From NCBI GenBank assembly GCA_023101725.1, contig JALJCO010001448.1, positions 124,001 to 188,000 on the forward strand: a stretch of 64,000 nucleotides of DNA. The letters are read 5' to 3'. Under the pieces are notes generated by a model. It was not told the DNA's origin and searched no databases. It worked only from the letters and a program-made list of their open reading frames with translations. The translations under genes were made by a program, and so were the position numbers. The stretch is from Atherinomorus stipes (lineage: Eukaryota > Chordata > Actinopteri > Atheriniformes > Atherinidae). Below are positions 37,276 through 48,929 of the stretch, in pieces; position 1 is the stretch's first letter; each line of letters starts with the position of its first letter.

Positions 37276-37569
37276 CTTGACCAAAAGACGAGAGGAAACA
37301 AATGAGCTTGTGATCACACACGTGAGTACACTGTTCATCTCTGGGTGGATGCAGGCAGATAACACAATGTGCTTAAAAGAAGGCTGGAATTAATAATAAA
37401 AGAAATATTACTGATGTGAATTATGTAAACGTCTGTCAAAGAACTATTGATGTTGTTCCAAGTTCCCACAACATTCTTACATTTTTGATATTCTCTTCAT
37501 GAAAAATAAAGCTTTGGAGAAGATCTTTGATATGTTTTCTTTCTTTTTCTTGTTGTCTTCACATTTTAC

Positions 37570-37645
37570 CTCGTAGACGTTAAACTGGCTCTGGCCTCTT
37601 GACAGTTCTCTGTAGCTGGTGGTAAACTCTCCAATAAAGTCATGA
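37570..37645 (-). CDS. cpne9: Copine exon: end of C2B
   Basis: This 76-bp exon encodes [20 protein letters not shown] then FNVYE, after one base that completes a serine codon. Acceptor is CTTCCAG and donor GTAAAA, the latter weaker than the other donors in this gene. HDFIGEF is the conserved last strand region of copine C2B domains, and the final aspartate of the calcium loop (SHD) is present. It is followed after only 294 bp by the next exon, beginning a compact cluster of exons at 33.4-37.6 kb. Confidence 0.93.
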
Positions 37646-38278
37646 CTGGAAGAAAGAAAGAGAGTGAAAAATTCAAACAAAGCAGCTGGGAAATGATTTA
37701 CTTGTTGGTTTTACAAAGATTATTATGTACAAACCCTAATTCCAATGAAGTTGGGACGTTGTGTAAAATGTAAATAAAAACAGAATACAATGATTTGCAA
37801 ATTCTCAACTGAATGCACCAAAAAGACAAGATATTTAATGTTCAAAATAATAAACTTTATTGATTTTATGTAAATATTTGCGCATTTTGAAATGGATGCC
37901 TGCAACACATTCCAGTAAAGCTGGGACAGGGGCAACAAGAGACTGGGAGGGTTGATGAATGCTGGAAAAACTCCTGTTTGGAACATTCCAGAGGTGAACA
38001 GGCGAACTGGAAACAGGCAAGTGTCATGATTGGGTATAAAAGGAGCCTCCACCAAAAGGCTCAGCTGTTCACAAGCAAAGATGGGGCGAGCATCACCACT
38101 TTGTGAACAACTCTGTGAAAAGATAGTCCAACAGTTTACGAACAATGTTTGTCAACGTTCAGTTGCAGGAATTTAGGGACTTCATCATCTACAGCCCATA
38201 AAATAATCAAAGGTTCTACACGGGAGTGGAAAGGCCAAAAACCAACTTTGAAACTTCATGACCTTTGATCCCTCAGGT

Positions 38279-39498
38279 CACCTCAGTGGCCGAGATTTTT
38301 TTGATCGTAATAAGCAGTTCAGTGTGTGTGTGTGTGTGTGTGTGTCCCAAATTGTGTCGCAAACAAACGACTTCCAAAAACTTCACTACGACGACCTCAC
38401 ACTGAAAACCAGAGCTGAAGATGGGCTCAGTTGCCCTCAATTGTAATGCCAACAAACTAAAGGAGGGGTAGTGTGGTGTCGGCCCAGTGAGGGCCGGGCT
38501 AAGTAGGTGCTGATGTGAAAGGGCATTAGAAACTGGTTGGGGCAGTTCTGGGTGGCACCTTCCTGCATGAATTTGCATAAGAAACGGCAAGTTAATATGA
38601 CGTGACAGACCTGCAGGATATTATGGCAAATGAGTAATGACAGAAAATGGTTGGTCTTGTGTAATATTTTTGTTTATTTTATTTGGATTGCTTATAAAGA
38701 TTTTGATACTCAAATATAAACAAAGTATGCTAGGCTGTTAGTAAATAAGTAAATAAGTAACTTTTATTTGTATGGTTGGGTGGGGAGGTTGGTAGGGAAA
38801 GTGGGGGGCTGGCTTGATTGTGAAGAGGGTGGGGGCATAATACGGAAAGAGAAGGGAGAAAACAAAGAGGAAGTGGGTGGCTAGCTGAGCGCTGGCAGGA
38901 ATAATAGCGGTGGTAATATAAAGATTGTGGTTTTCTGGGTGAGGGTGAAACTTAAGGGGAGAATGCCGCGCTGCCCGAGGCTGTTGCGGGTATGCATGAA
39001 TAAAAGTGGGGAAGGTGGTAATGAGTCGATAGATGCGCGGGAATGAGAGTCGGAGTAAAGAAACAACGGGGAAAATAAAAATAAGGGGGGGGTGCAAATT
39101 GGTCGGAAGTGGTGTTAGGTGGCGTTCGGTGTGAGAGAAGTGGGTCGTAGATCGTGCGTTTTGGCGCGGCCGTTGGCGCTTAATTAAGAAGCGGCGGAGA
39201 AAAAAATTAAAAGGGGAAAACGGGGCTGTCGCGCAAATCGAGTCCGGCCGCCGGGCTGACCGGGGGCGGGCTCGCGCTGATCCATAGCACCTTTCAAGAT
39301 AAAATAAAGTGCTTTACAGTAGGATAATACAGAAAAAACAGTGAAAACAGTGAAAAAAAGAAATTAGCAAAAAGCAAGTTTGAAAAAATATGTTTTAAGC
39401 TGCCTCTTATAAAATTGATATAAATGAAAAAATATTATTTTTGCAGGGGTGGCTAGCTTTTTGTTCAGGGGGGCCATGGTCTCCCCTTAGGGGGTTTG
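38279..39498. mobile_element. Insertion 1 in the Tc1 relic
   Basis: It is flanked by direct CTCAGGT at 38272-38278 and 39499-39505 (7 bp). The content is mixed: a (GT)n run at 38319-38344, a G-rich segment at 38760-39100, a CpG-rich patch at 39110-39285, and a minus-strand LINE-like 3' end at 39285-39410 (TAGCACCTTTCAAGATAA). The class is uncertain. Confidence 0.6.
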
Positions 39499-39508
39499 CT
39501 CAGGTGGC

Positions 39509-41543
39509 ACTCCATTAAAAACCACCATGCAAAGCCAAAGCCAGAATCAACAACCACTAACACCTTCTCTGGGCCCCAGCTCATCTAAATGGACAGACGC
39601 AAAGTGGAAAAGTGTGCTGTTGTCTGATAAGTCCACATTTCAGATCGTCTCTGGAAATCATGGACGTCGCGTCGTCTGGCAAAAGAGGAAAAAAGACCAT
39701 CCAGATTGTTACCAACGCAAAGTTCAAAAGCCAGCATCTGTCACACTATTGGGGGGGTTAATGGCCATGGCATGGGAAATTAATGAAATGTGAAATGAAA
39801 TTTTTTCCCGAAGGGAATGTTTGGCTCCTTTATATATATAAAAAAAAGCGTGTTTTGGGTGCTGCTGGGGTGCTGTCCGCTCAGCGAATTGCGCAGCCCC
39901 CTGCACCCTGTTGTTCACGGTTGTGAAGAGGATGGGGTGTCCTGTTGTGAGTTTTACGATAGCTCAGGCGAGTAGCACAGACAGCTTGTAGCTTGTTTGT
40001 TTTTAGCTTGTTTGTGCTGCTTCCAGAGATGCTGCAAAGCTATGCACTTTCCACAACAGACTTGTAGAAGATCTGCAACATTGGTGCAGACATTGAATGA
40101 TCTTAGCTTCCTTAAGAAGTAGAGTCTGCTCTGACTTTTTGTAGATGTGTCACTGTTGCATTCAATGAGTCTGTTGTCCAGCTGAATCAAGGTATTTGTG
40201 TTCTCTCCCCTCCACCTCCTTCCAGGATGTAGAAGGCTTGCTGCTTTGCCCTGAGTAAATTGTTGTGGTTTTAAGATGGCTGTTGTTCTGCCACAACGTT
40301 GCAAGTTCTGTTGTGCAACTGTCACCACATGAGAGAGGTGAAATGCAGGTAGAGTTGTTGGAAGTTGGGTGTATAGTGTAGAGGAAGGTGGGTCAGTCTG
40401 TGGGCTAGTGCTGCTGCCACATAGACACACACTTAGAAACTGTGGCGTTAGTTAGGTGTGACAGGTGGTTGTGGAGGTCACTGGGTATGGGTTGACATAG
40501 AAAGAGGTGAATAGTTTAAATGCACTTGAAAAATAAAGAAATGCCAAAGGCTGCTGCTGGTCAGATGAGAGTGGGCTTCTGAAGAGGAAGATGATGGCGT
40601 CTTCAACCCCAAGCCATTACGATATGCGAACTGAATGGGTCGAAAGGTATTCACTTGCTTGTTGAGGTGAGCAGTAGAGTTTCAGAACTTTATGATGTGA
40701 GATGTAGGGAACTGGTCTGTAGTATTTGGTTAGCTGGTTGTGGTTTTAGGGACTGGAACAAGATAGGATGTTTTCCAGCACAGGACTCTGTTTGTTAGGT
40801 GGTGTTAAAGGTGCTGGAGAACGGACATAGTTGTTTGAGCAGGTCTTGAGAACTCTGGGACTGACACCATCTGGACCTGCAGCTTGTTGGTTAGTTTAGT
40901 TGTTTTTGACCTGGTCACAGGAGACAGTCAGGCTGGAGGTGGAGGAAAGAGGTCTAGGATGTCTGATGTGGAGGGAGAGGAGGCTGTGTTAGGTCAGACT
41001 GAGGTGAGGGTGACAGAGTGGAGGTGGGACAGGAAAGCTGTGGGCTATGGAGGGTGTGTGGAATGTTGGGTGTGGAGGGGGAACTGAACTATTAACTATT
41101 AATATTAACCTATTACCTATTAACCAACCTAACCTGTCGAAGCTGACACATCTGTGATGACATCATCAATGCTGAAAGGGACGTCCAGGTTTTAGAGCAG
41201 CACATGCTGCCATCCAAGCGTCTTTTTCAGGGACGTCCCTGCTTCTTCCAGCAAGACAATGCTGAGCCATATTCTGCACGTGTTTCAGCAGCGTGGCTTC
41301 ATGGTAAAAAAGTGTGGGTACCAGACTGGCCCGCCTGCAGTCCAGACATGTCACCCATTGAAAATGTGCCATGCATTATGAAGTGCAAAAAATGACAACG
41401 CTGGACTGTTGAACAACTGAAGTTGTACATCAGGCTACAATGTGAAAAAAATCCCACCTTCAAAGCCTCAACAATTCGTGTCCTCAGTTCCCAAACGCTT
41501 ACTGTTGTTAGAAGGAAAGGTGATGTAATACAGTGGTAAACAC
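39509..41543 (+). pseudogene. Tc1 transposase pseudogene, split
   Basis: The first part (39571-39752) encodes WTDAKWKSVLLSDKSTFQIV, with the first catalytic Asp. After the LINE insertion the gene resumes at about 41146. There it encodes RLFQGRPCFFQQDNAEPYSA (second Asp) and DWPACSPDMSPIENV (final Glu). All three catalytic acids remain, but the frame is broken by two insertions, an internal deletion and stops (for example after 41391). Confidence 0.85.
39777..41145 (-). mobile_element. Rex1/L2-like LINE, 5'-truncated, inserted in Tc1
   Basis: The 3' tail lies at the left (ATGAAATGTGAAATGAAATT then CCCGAAGGGAATG). The minus strand encodes KSQSRLYFLRKLRSFNVCTN near 40080-40140. A reverse-transcriptase part near 40560-40890 (AGPDGVSP-like, VPVPK-like) is broken by stops. 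The upstream half is missing. Confidence 0.75.
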
Positions 41544-41760
41544 ACTGTCCCAGCTTTATTGGAACGTGTTGCAGACATCCATTTCAAAACGAGCAAATAT
41601 TTGCTCAAAAATAATAAAGTTTATCAGTTTGAACATTAAATATCTTGTCTTTGTAGTGCAATCAACAGAATATGGGTTGAAGAGGATTTGCAAATCATTA
41701 TATTCTGTTTTTATTTACATTTAACACAACGTCCCAACTTCATTGGAATTGTGGTTTGTA

Positions 41761-42519
41761 AGTTGTGGGTAACTGTGTTGGCAACGTATTGCATCACCCT
41801 GACAAGCTGCTTATTTTTGGTTCTCTTTGGACAAAAGGACAAAGTCCAATTTGAGCAAACTCACAGATTTACTCATAATGTTCATCTTGTCTTGAGTGGG
41901 AAAACTTACTTGACTTTTTTTCTTTTTTTAAGACAAATTGTTTTAGCTGTTCTTGCCTTGACAGTTTCAGCTGTCACTTCAGCCGATTTACTTTTAATCA
42001 CATCATGTTTTAAAACGCTGAAGTCATTAAATTGCTTTTCATCATGTGTCCAGAATTTTTACGTTGGTCAGAAATTCTGGTTTGATCCAGCAGAGGGTGT
42101 TTGATGAGGGTCAGGCTGTAACCAGGAGCTCCAATAAAAGAAAAGGCACCAGGCAGAAGTAAAGAAAAACCACCACAGATCTCATGCAGCATTCAGATAA
42201 AAATCTAATTAGGGCAAATTTTTGAGGTGATGACATTTGAAGAGGTACAACTAAAATTTGTCAGATTTTCTGGCTGTCAGTCAAATAACATCTAATCCAG
42301 CATCATCTTCATCCTGTTTCCTCTCTGAGATCTCTCCGGCCAGTAAAAGTCAGTCTGGTGTTGTCTCTTCTCTTGCGGTATCTCTAGCTCCGTCCTGATC
42401 TCTTTTTTCTCCTTTTTTCTTCAGATAATGCCCTCATAGGTGTCTTTGGTGAATCAGCCACAGTGTGACGCAGTGAAAGACTAAAAAAACAACCAAAAAA
42501 TGGACGTATCCGGTTACAT
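41761..42519. other. Intron sequence, no recognised feature
   Basis: No supported coding or repeat feature is seen. Confidence 0.45.
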
Positions 42520-42720
42520 CTAAAGAGCTAAAAGTGAAGCCAGTTGGGCGTTTCCCACCATCGCCATCTTGCCGTGTCTCACGTGTCGTCACTCCTGGAA
42601 AATACTAACATGGTCAAAGGCAGGGCCGCTGCGAGCTGCAAGGCAAATGAGTGGCAGCCAAGCTACATGCTAACTGAGCTAAAACGAACAGGAACGAACG
42701 AAGATGTGCGGTCTAAAGAT
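42520..42720 (-). repeat. Dispersed repeat 'R1', partial copy 3
   Basis: GAGCTAAAAGTGAAGCCAGT, CGCCATCTTGCCGTG and TCGTCACTCCTGGAAAATAC match the outer end of R1 (compare 5095-5190 reversed and 28130-28230). Confidence 0.65.
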
Positions 42721-42734
42721 AAAACACAGGCCGT

Positions 42735-43355
42735 GTCCCAAACCACGCACTTGAGCACTTCAAACACTGTTTTTGAGTGTGTAGTGCGTTCATGCTGTTA
42801 TTTAAGTGAAAATTCAGTGCACTGAAAGTACCAGGATGTTGCCCTAAAAACGGCCAAAAACAAAGTGCAAAACGAAGCGCACTACTCGCACTAAACAGAC
42901 GCCATCTTGCTGACGTAGTGGAAGGGGCGGGACTTTCAAACTGCTTTCAGAGCTGAATAATGGCGGTGAACGAAGTGGTGGCGACCCCTGCATCGGAGGC
43001 GGTGTTGTACCGATTTAAGTAACATTTATGAAATAATTTAGACATAATTACTAATGTATATTGTGGCATGCTACCAAGCTGTTCACTCCGTGATGACAGT
43101 TATGATCTGGTCGTGTGTTTGAGGCTGCGGTTATACCGGCTCAGTAGAGTTAGCTCATGTTAGCGGGCAATGCTAGTCCGTCACTTTCTGCAAGTGCAGC
43201 GCTCTGTTTGGGTCAGCGCTTAGCAACAATAGTAGGCACAACTCTGCTACAGCGTACATATATTTGGTTTAAATGAATAAACTGGACTAACATGGACCAC
43301 ATAATAGAATTGTATTAACTTATCTTAATAATAAAAATAATAATATATGATACTT
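42735..43355. other. Intron sequence, possible MITE left end
   Basis: GCCGTGTCCCAAACCACGCA resembles the start of a fish MITE, but no matching right end was found. The rest is unassigned. Confidence 0.35.
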
Positions 43356-43359
43356 TTTT

Positions 43360-43920
43360 TTAAGCACCTTTCAAGAAACCCAAGGTCACTTTACATAACA
43401 AATAAAAAGCAACATGAGTGAAATAAGAAATAAAAAATAACAGGTAAAACAATGAAAATAGAAAACAGTTAAAAACTATAAAACAGAGGACACAGGTGCA
43501 GCGAGAATGTTGGAGATTAAAGGTGAGTTTGGACAGGTGAGTTTTGAGGAGAGATTTGAACTGAGGGAAGGAATTAGTATTGCGGGGGTCAGGAGGGAGG
43601 GAATTACAAAGTTTGGGAGCAGAGCAGCTGAAAGCCCTGCTCCCCATGGTAACAAGGCGGGGGAAAGGGACAGTGAGATGGACGGAGGACGAGGATCTGA
43701 GGGAGCGAGAGGACATGGCGATGTGGACCAGAGTGGACGGGTATGGAGGAGAGGGATTATGAATATCCTTGAAAGTAAAGAGGAAGATTTCAAAGATGAT
43801 TCTGGAGGTTCAGGAGAGCCAGTGAAGCTGTTGTAGGACGGGGGTGATGTGAGCAGAGGAGGGGGTTTTAGTGATGACACGGGCAGCAGAATTCTGGACC
43901 AGCTGCAGTTTATGGAGTCA
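43360..43920 (-). repeat. L2-like LINE 3' end
   Basis: The minus strand encodes LQLVQNSAARVITKTPSSAH, then RSLRSSSSVHLTVPFPRL, AFSCSAPKLCNSLPPDPR and FPQFKSLLKTHL. This is the C-terminal region of an L2-like reverse transcriptase, with at least one frameshift between blocks. The 3' tail is at 43360-43450 (AGCACCTTTCAAG complement). Confidence 0.8.
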
Positions 43921-44590
43921 TCTTGAGATGACTTTATTGTGAATTGGTGCTGAAGTGCAGTGTTGGGATTATCATGAGTGGATTTACTTATGAATGAATG
44001 AATGAATGAATAACAAGGATCTAATAAATAATGGAGGACAATTTCATGTAGCTGTCTGGGACATCAGAGCTCTATGAAGACAAATGTCTGCCTCCATCTC
44101 TGTAACACTGAAAGGGGGATTGATTCAGGTTTATTCCTAGAGCACTAATTTAGGCCGAGATCAAGAAACAGTTCAATGTAATTTTAATTCAAGTCCCTTA
44201 ATTCTAGTCCAATTATAATCCAATTAAAACTAATTTTATGATCCACATTAGTCTGATTTACAATAACTGTTCATACAAACCAACTGATTAAAATAATGAC
44301 CTAGCAAAGAAAACCGATGGATTGGATCAAATCTCTTTAATTCAATCCTCCTCTGAGCTGCATGAGGACACAGTGGCGAGGAAGAGGAAGCCTCCATCAG
44401 ACCCAGCTGGACCAGGAGGGAAAACCTTCATCAGAACCAAAACTAGGGAGGACATTTGTCCTGAAAACTCAAAAGTAAGATGTTTGTTACAGTAGTTCAA
44501 CTGTTTTAAGTATTTTGGGGTATTTTTCTCCTTGTACAGTCCTTCAAACTCATGGTGCCACGGTATCATCTTTAATGGTTTTTATAAAGG
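43921..44590. other. Intron sequence with short (ATGA)n
   Basis: A six-unit (ATGA)n run is at about 43990-44012. Nothing else was recognised. Confidence 0.45.
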
Positions 44591-44596
44591 CATAAA

Positions 44597-44680
44597 ATAG
44601 GGCTGCTAGGATTAGTTGATTAATCGACTAATCAGCGACGACTAATTTCTTCTTCATAATAGATTTCTCAGTGACGCACC
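44597..44680. mobile_element. hAT-like MITE left end
   Basis: TAGGGCTGCTAGGATTAGTT followed by GATTAATCGACTAATC is a common fish hAT-type end. The opposite end was not located. Confidence 0.5.
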
Positions 44681-46786
44681 CCGTATCGGCGGCTAAACTA
44701 GCATTCATCTTCATCGTCCCTGTGCTGTGATTCACTCCAGCCAGTAAAAGACAGTCTTATCTTGACTCTTGTTCTGTCTCTTCTTTGCTTTCTTTTCCTC
44801 TCTTCCACTGGTAAGGTTTCCTTGCGTTTCTTTACCGAATCCGACATGATGCGCGTTCAAATCACCTGCGGTGTTAATACCTGGTTTACACCTGTTTGCT
44901 AGTGAGTGACACGGTGCTGTAACCAGTAGTTGGCTGCAACGTCACAGTCGCGTCCCGGACAGGAATCTCACATACTGCTGTTTCTGAGCCTCAGGACGCC
45001 TGTGCTGGGCAGTGACGGCTCGAAAATGCGCATAATGAATGTTGGTGTGCCATCAAAGCGAGTCAGAAACGCATATTTTTAAGGTCTAAAACTTACATTG
45101 TGTGTCTTTAAGCTTTGTTTTTACAAGGGGGACGGGATAAAACTCTCCTTCACAAACACCACGTGGTTTTGGAATCACATGACGCCTTACATCAGAGTGG
45201 GTAAATTCCACGGCTAATCAATGCTAAACAATAGCCGATCAACGGCTAGACAACGTCTTTCTTAACATTGCTTTCCTAACCTCACCTCCACAGCTGCGGT
45301 TTTGCTCTCCCGGTCAGCACCTTCTTAAACGCCACCAGACATCCTCTTCTCCTTGGACTGACTCGGCCACAGCAGGGTCCTGGCAGTGTTAGCTTTAGCT
45401 TTAGCTGGTACAACTGCTGGATCTTCTTCTGCCATCTTTCAGTGTTTGTTTCACACTGTTCCTCTCAACATTTCGAACTCAAAGCCGGAGGTGGGATTCA
45501 TAAACGCCCGTACACATGATCAGCAGTAAAAATGCTTCGCACTGGCCATCCCATTGTTTTCCTATGGGGAGCCCGATTCATGAACGGTGGAGAGAAAACT
45601 CACTCTGCAGTGATGTCATACCTCGTCAAATTTGTTTTTCCGGCCGCCTTTATAGTACAAAATTCTGAGTAATGCGGGGATTTCCAACAGGAGAGTAACT
45701 GGAAGAAGAAGGAAACTCTCATCCCTCCAGACTGAGCTCATATTTGGCTTTCAGGACTTTTTCCTGCTCCTCCCAGGATGATTCATGTCAGCTCCTCGGT
45801 CACTTTCAGCGGCTCACGCTGACTTTTCTCCACATTTGGTCACCTAGAATATGTAAAAGCGCTTGTATGAGCCGTGAGACGGTGTTGCTGTTAGCAGAAA
45901 CATCTGTGGACAGAGCTTCTGTGTTTTGTTGAGGTATAACGGAGCCGGTTGTCGGTGGAAGTAAACACACGGACACGGTCGCTATTAAGCAGATATTCAT
46001 GTCCCTGATGATCCACTCGAACTGAGTCTGTCTCCTCTCAATGGAAATTCCTCATCAGCTACCACTAAAACACACTTAAAAACTCAACAACTACATAATG
46101 ATAGATTCAAAAATAACGTAAAATCAATCAGATAAACAGGAACAGATTTTTTAAAAGGTCTAAATGTGTGTCACTAAGAATCTTGTACACACGACCTAAA
46201 AATTAAGATTAATCCAGACATGACATACCAAAAAAATGTTTTTTCAATGTTATTTTCAACATTTTCATGTTTCTTCATGATTGTGGGCATTCAGCATTAA
46301 AGCTGTAATGAATGTCATATTCAAAGTCCTCCTGCTCTGATCCCATTTTTTTTTTATCAGTAGAGTCGGGGGTGTTCACCCCATTCCACATCACTTCCAG
46401 TCTGTGGCTGGGAGCTCTATTTTTAGGTGAAGTGGCAGGAAAGCCCCGTCGGACCAGTATTTGCACATTTTTGCACTGGCAATGCTCAGTGTGGACCTTG
46501 TACACTGCAGAGCTTCGACATGTATAAGTTGGCTTAAGCATATAACTTAAATTTATAGGATAACAATCATAAAAGCTTAAATTCTGCCAAAGTTGCATTT
46601 CCCATGAGCCTTTGTGGTCCAGATACGTTGAGTTTTGAAAAAAGCCCCGCCCCCCTAACAGAAGCACAACAGTTCAATTGCACTGCATAACAATGAAAAG
46701 TATTAGAAACAACATATTTGATTTAGTGATGAGACCCTGTTTATGCAAAACATGAAATGATGATTAAACTCAACGAAAAGAAATTA
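44681..46786. other. Intron sequence, no recognised feature
   Basis: One word (GAGTCAGAAACGCATATTTT at 45060) is repeated at 47148 (GAGTCAGAAACCCATATTTT), so a diverged dispersed repeat may be present. No ends or coding content are supported. Confidence 0.4.
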
Positions 46787-46885
46787 GTCATTTTCTGTAT
46801 CGCTTATCCAGTTCAGGGTAGCTGGGGTTGCTGGAGCCAATCCCAGCTATTATCTGGCAAGAGGCAGGGTACACCTTGCAAAAAC
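46787..46885 (-). repeat. Non-LTR 3' end fragment
   Basis: TTTTCTGTATCGCTTATCC, TTGCTGGAGCCAATCCCAGC and GCAGGGTACACC are the reverse complement of the end of the 11691-11980 family. Confidence 0.65.
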
Positions 46886-47140
46886 TCAAATCTTACCAAG
46901 TATATTTTTCTAATTTCCAGTCAAAATATCTCATCACACGCAAAATAGGATAAAATTACCTGAAGAGAAACATTTCAGTGAGATATAAGATCTTGTTTTA
47001 AGGCCATGCATCTTATTTCAAGAAATCTTATCAAGAAAATTTTGCTTGTTCCATTGGCAGAATTTTTTACTTATAACAAGCAAAAGAATCTTTGCCACTC
47101 TTAAAATAAGTTTATTTAAAAAAAGTTTTTGGGTTTGCCA
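46886..47140. repeat. Dispersed AT-rich repeat
   Basis: AAATCTTACCAAGTATATTT and TTGCTTGTTCCATTGGCAGA resemble a repeat common in fish genomes. The assignment is from memory and only tentative. Confidence 0.35.
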
Positions 47141-47254
47141 GCAAAACGAGTCAGAAACCCATATTTTCAAGGTTTAAAAGTTAGGTTATGTGTCTTTAGA
47201 GCATTGGTGGTCATGGTTGCGTATGCCCGGAAGTCAGACCATTATTTTGGAGAG

Positions 47255-47445
47255 TCCAAAGTAACCCAACAAATCTCCATTGAAATTACAACCCAACAGC
47301 TAATAATTTAACACCCAATAGAAAATGAACTCACAATTTGGGTTTTAAAAATACCCAGTTCTATTAAAATAACCCAATTAAATTAGCCAACAGGCCCAAC
47401 CAGTGGGGTTAAAAAACAACCCAGCATTTTTTTAGTGTGTATGTT
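47255..47445. mobile_element. CCCAAC-rich dispersed repeat, copy 2
   Basis: Partial copy of 26196-26935, same order of words and same right end. Confidence 0.6.
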
Positions 47446-48693
47446 TATTTTACTACTAACCTGCTACATAAACCCAAAACATGCCTTATCTAATGTTTAA
47501 CCACTGCTGACAAAAAAAGAATTATAAGATGGCCCCTTGAGGCGAGTATGCTCTCGGTAAGTACTGACACTCGGTCACCTAATCCTTACAAGGAAACCCG
47601 TTTCCCCACGAGTGAATAACTGGCAGAGTAAAGTGTTTTGGGGGGGTGGTTTCTCCTAAAAAAAAAAAAAAAAAGAAAAGCCCTTAAACCTTTGTTATTA
47701 TTCTGACATAGGGACGTTGAATCTGTGGTGTTTTATCAAACCAGTTAAGAATATTTGCATCTCAAAATGCTCTAAAAAACACTCCAGTGGCTGAATTTTC
47801 GAGTCCGCCTAGGAAAATCTTTCATTTTAAATCTGCATTTGAATGCACCATGACAGGGCTCCGCACATTCTCCATGATTGGGGGGCTTGTAGCTGTAATA
47901 AACCCACTCAAAGATCTGGAGCTGCTCATCTCGGTGGATTGATATGGTGAGATGGCAGCTGATGAAAAGCTGAGAAGTGCCATCAACACCAGCCTCTGCA
48001 CGGAGCGTTTCATACCATGTCACACTGTGTGTAAACAGAGGATGCTGGGTATCACTTATGGGCAGGTGAAGCACTAAAATAGAGAGACAACCTAGAGATG
48101 GCAAACCTCCTGCTTCCTGCTCTGCTTGTGTTTTTACTTTACGTCTCTCCCAGTGATACACAACTGAATGTGACAACTGACACATTATTCTTGGCTGTTT
48201 TGCTCAGATATCATAACCTGAATGTTTATTTAGACAACAGCCAACATACTGTACAACAAAAACATGTCTGAGGCCACGATCTGCAAAAATCTACCTCTAA
48301 TAACCTCATGGACTGAACAATGTACAGAGATCTGGGACAGAGCATACCAGCAGAATTCAGAAAATTATGGAAAGCAGTGACACGAGGCCTGAAAAACCCT
48401 ACGAGGTTTATAATAAAAGATGAAAGTCTGTGAGGAGAGCTCCTCCAGAAGCCCAGCATCTGAGAAAGAGAGGCCATATAAACTGTGACCTGCTGTCCAC
48501 TAAGCAGCAACCTTTCCCTCACAAGTTTTGATTCATCGCACAGCGTTTGCCAGGCTAGTGGAGCTACCCATCTGTTCTGATAAGACGCCTTGGGTCAGAA
48601 AAAAATTGGTGTGACATTTGAGGGATTCCATGTGGAGCTGAAAATGAAATGAAGAAAGGAAAGGACAGACAGATGCCGAGCAAGAGGACTCAC
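47446..48693. other. Intron sequence with an unassigned minus-strand ORF
   Basis: This contains a poly-A run at 47657-47675 and a 137-codon minus ORF at 47772-48185 with several cysteines and a LFISCHL segment. I cannot place this ORF in a family, and there is no clear splice signal around it. It may be a diverged transposon piece or chance. Confidence 0.35.
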
Positions 48694-48735
48694 CTCCCGT
48701 CTCTGTCCCAGTCATAGACGTCCACTTTGACGGTC
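48694..48735 (-). CDS. cpne9: Copine exon: C2B calcium-loop exon (42 bp)
   Basis: This very short exon encodes TVKVDVYDWDRDG between a split Arg codon and a split Ser codon. The acceptor is CTCTCTAG and the donor GTGAGTCC, both strong. The sequence DVYDWDRDGSHD, completed by the next exon, is the third calcium-binding loop of a C2 domain and keeps the aspartates that bind calcium, so C2B calcium binding is predicted to be intact. It is isolated between introns of 12.9 kb and 11.0 kb, and a gene predictor could easily miss it. It was found by carrying the reading phase from the exon at 61617-61721. Confidence 0.9.
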
Positions 48736-48929
48736 CTAGAGAGAGGTGAGACAAAGAGGTGAAAATCATGGTAATGAAAAGGGAAAAAAAGACGGGAAAG
48801 AGAGAGAGAGAGGAAAATTAACAATGTGAAAGTTAACTTTCCTTCAAAGGATGTTTTAAAACACATCTGGAAGGAATGAGGCTGGTTACGTAACCCAAAT
48901 CAGAAGTAATACTCTAACAGAAATCAAAG

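Larger units (their letters stand above)
37728..41760 (+). mobile_element. Tc1-like transposon relic enlarged by two insertions
   Basis: Very similar inverted ends of roughly 200 bp: both contain ATTCCAATGAAGTTGGGACG and AATAAAAACAGAATA. TA duplications are at 37728-37729 and 41759-41760. The original element is a widespread fish Tc1 family of about 1.5 kb. This copy is 4.0 kb because of the insertions at 38279-39498 and about 39777-41145. Part of the gene near 39523 is also deleted. Confidence 0.9.

Noticed and set aside
39150..39200. Possible cloning-vector polylinker (TTAATTAA beside GCGGCCG)
   Set aside because: No other vector words or adjoining restriction sites are present; a chance in a CpG-rich patch is more likely.
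47772..48185. 137-codon minus-strand ORF with LFISCHL, considered as a zona pellucida-like exon
   Set aside because: Cysteine spacing does not fit the domain, and no neighbouring exons or clear splice sites were found.
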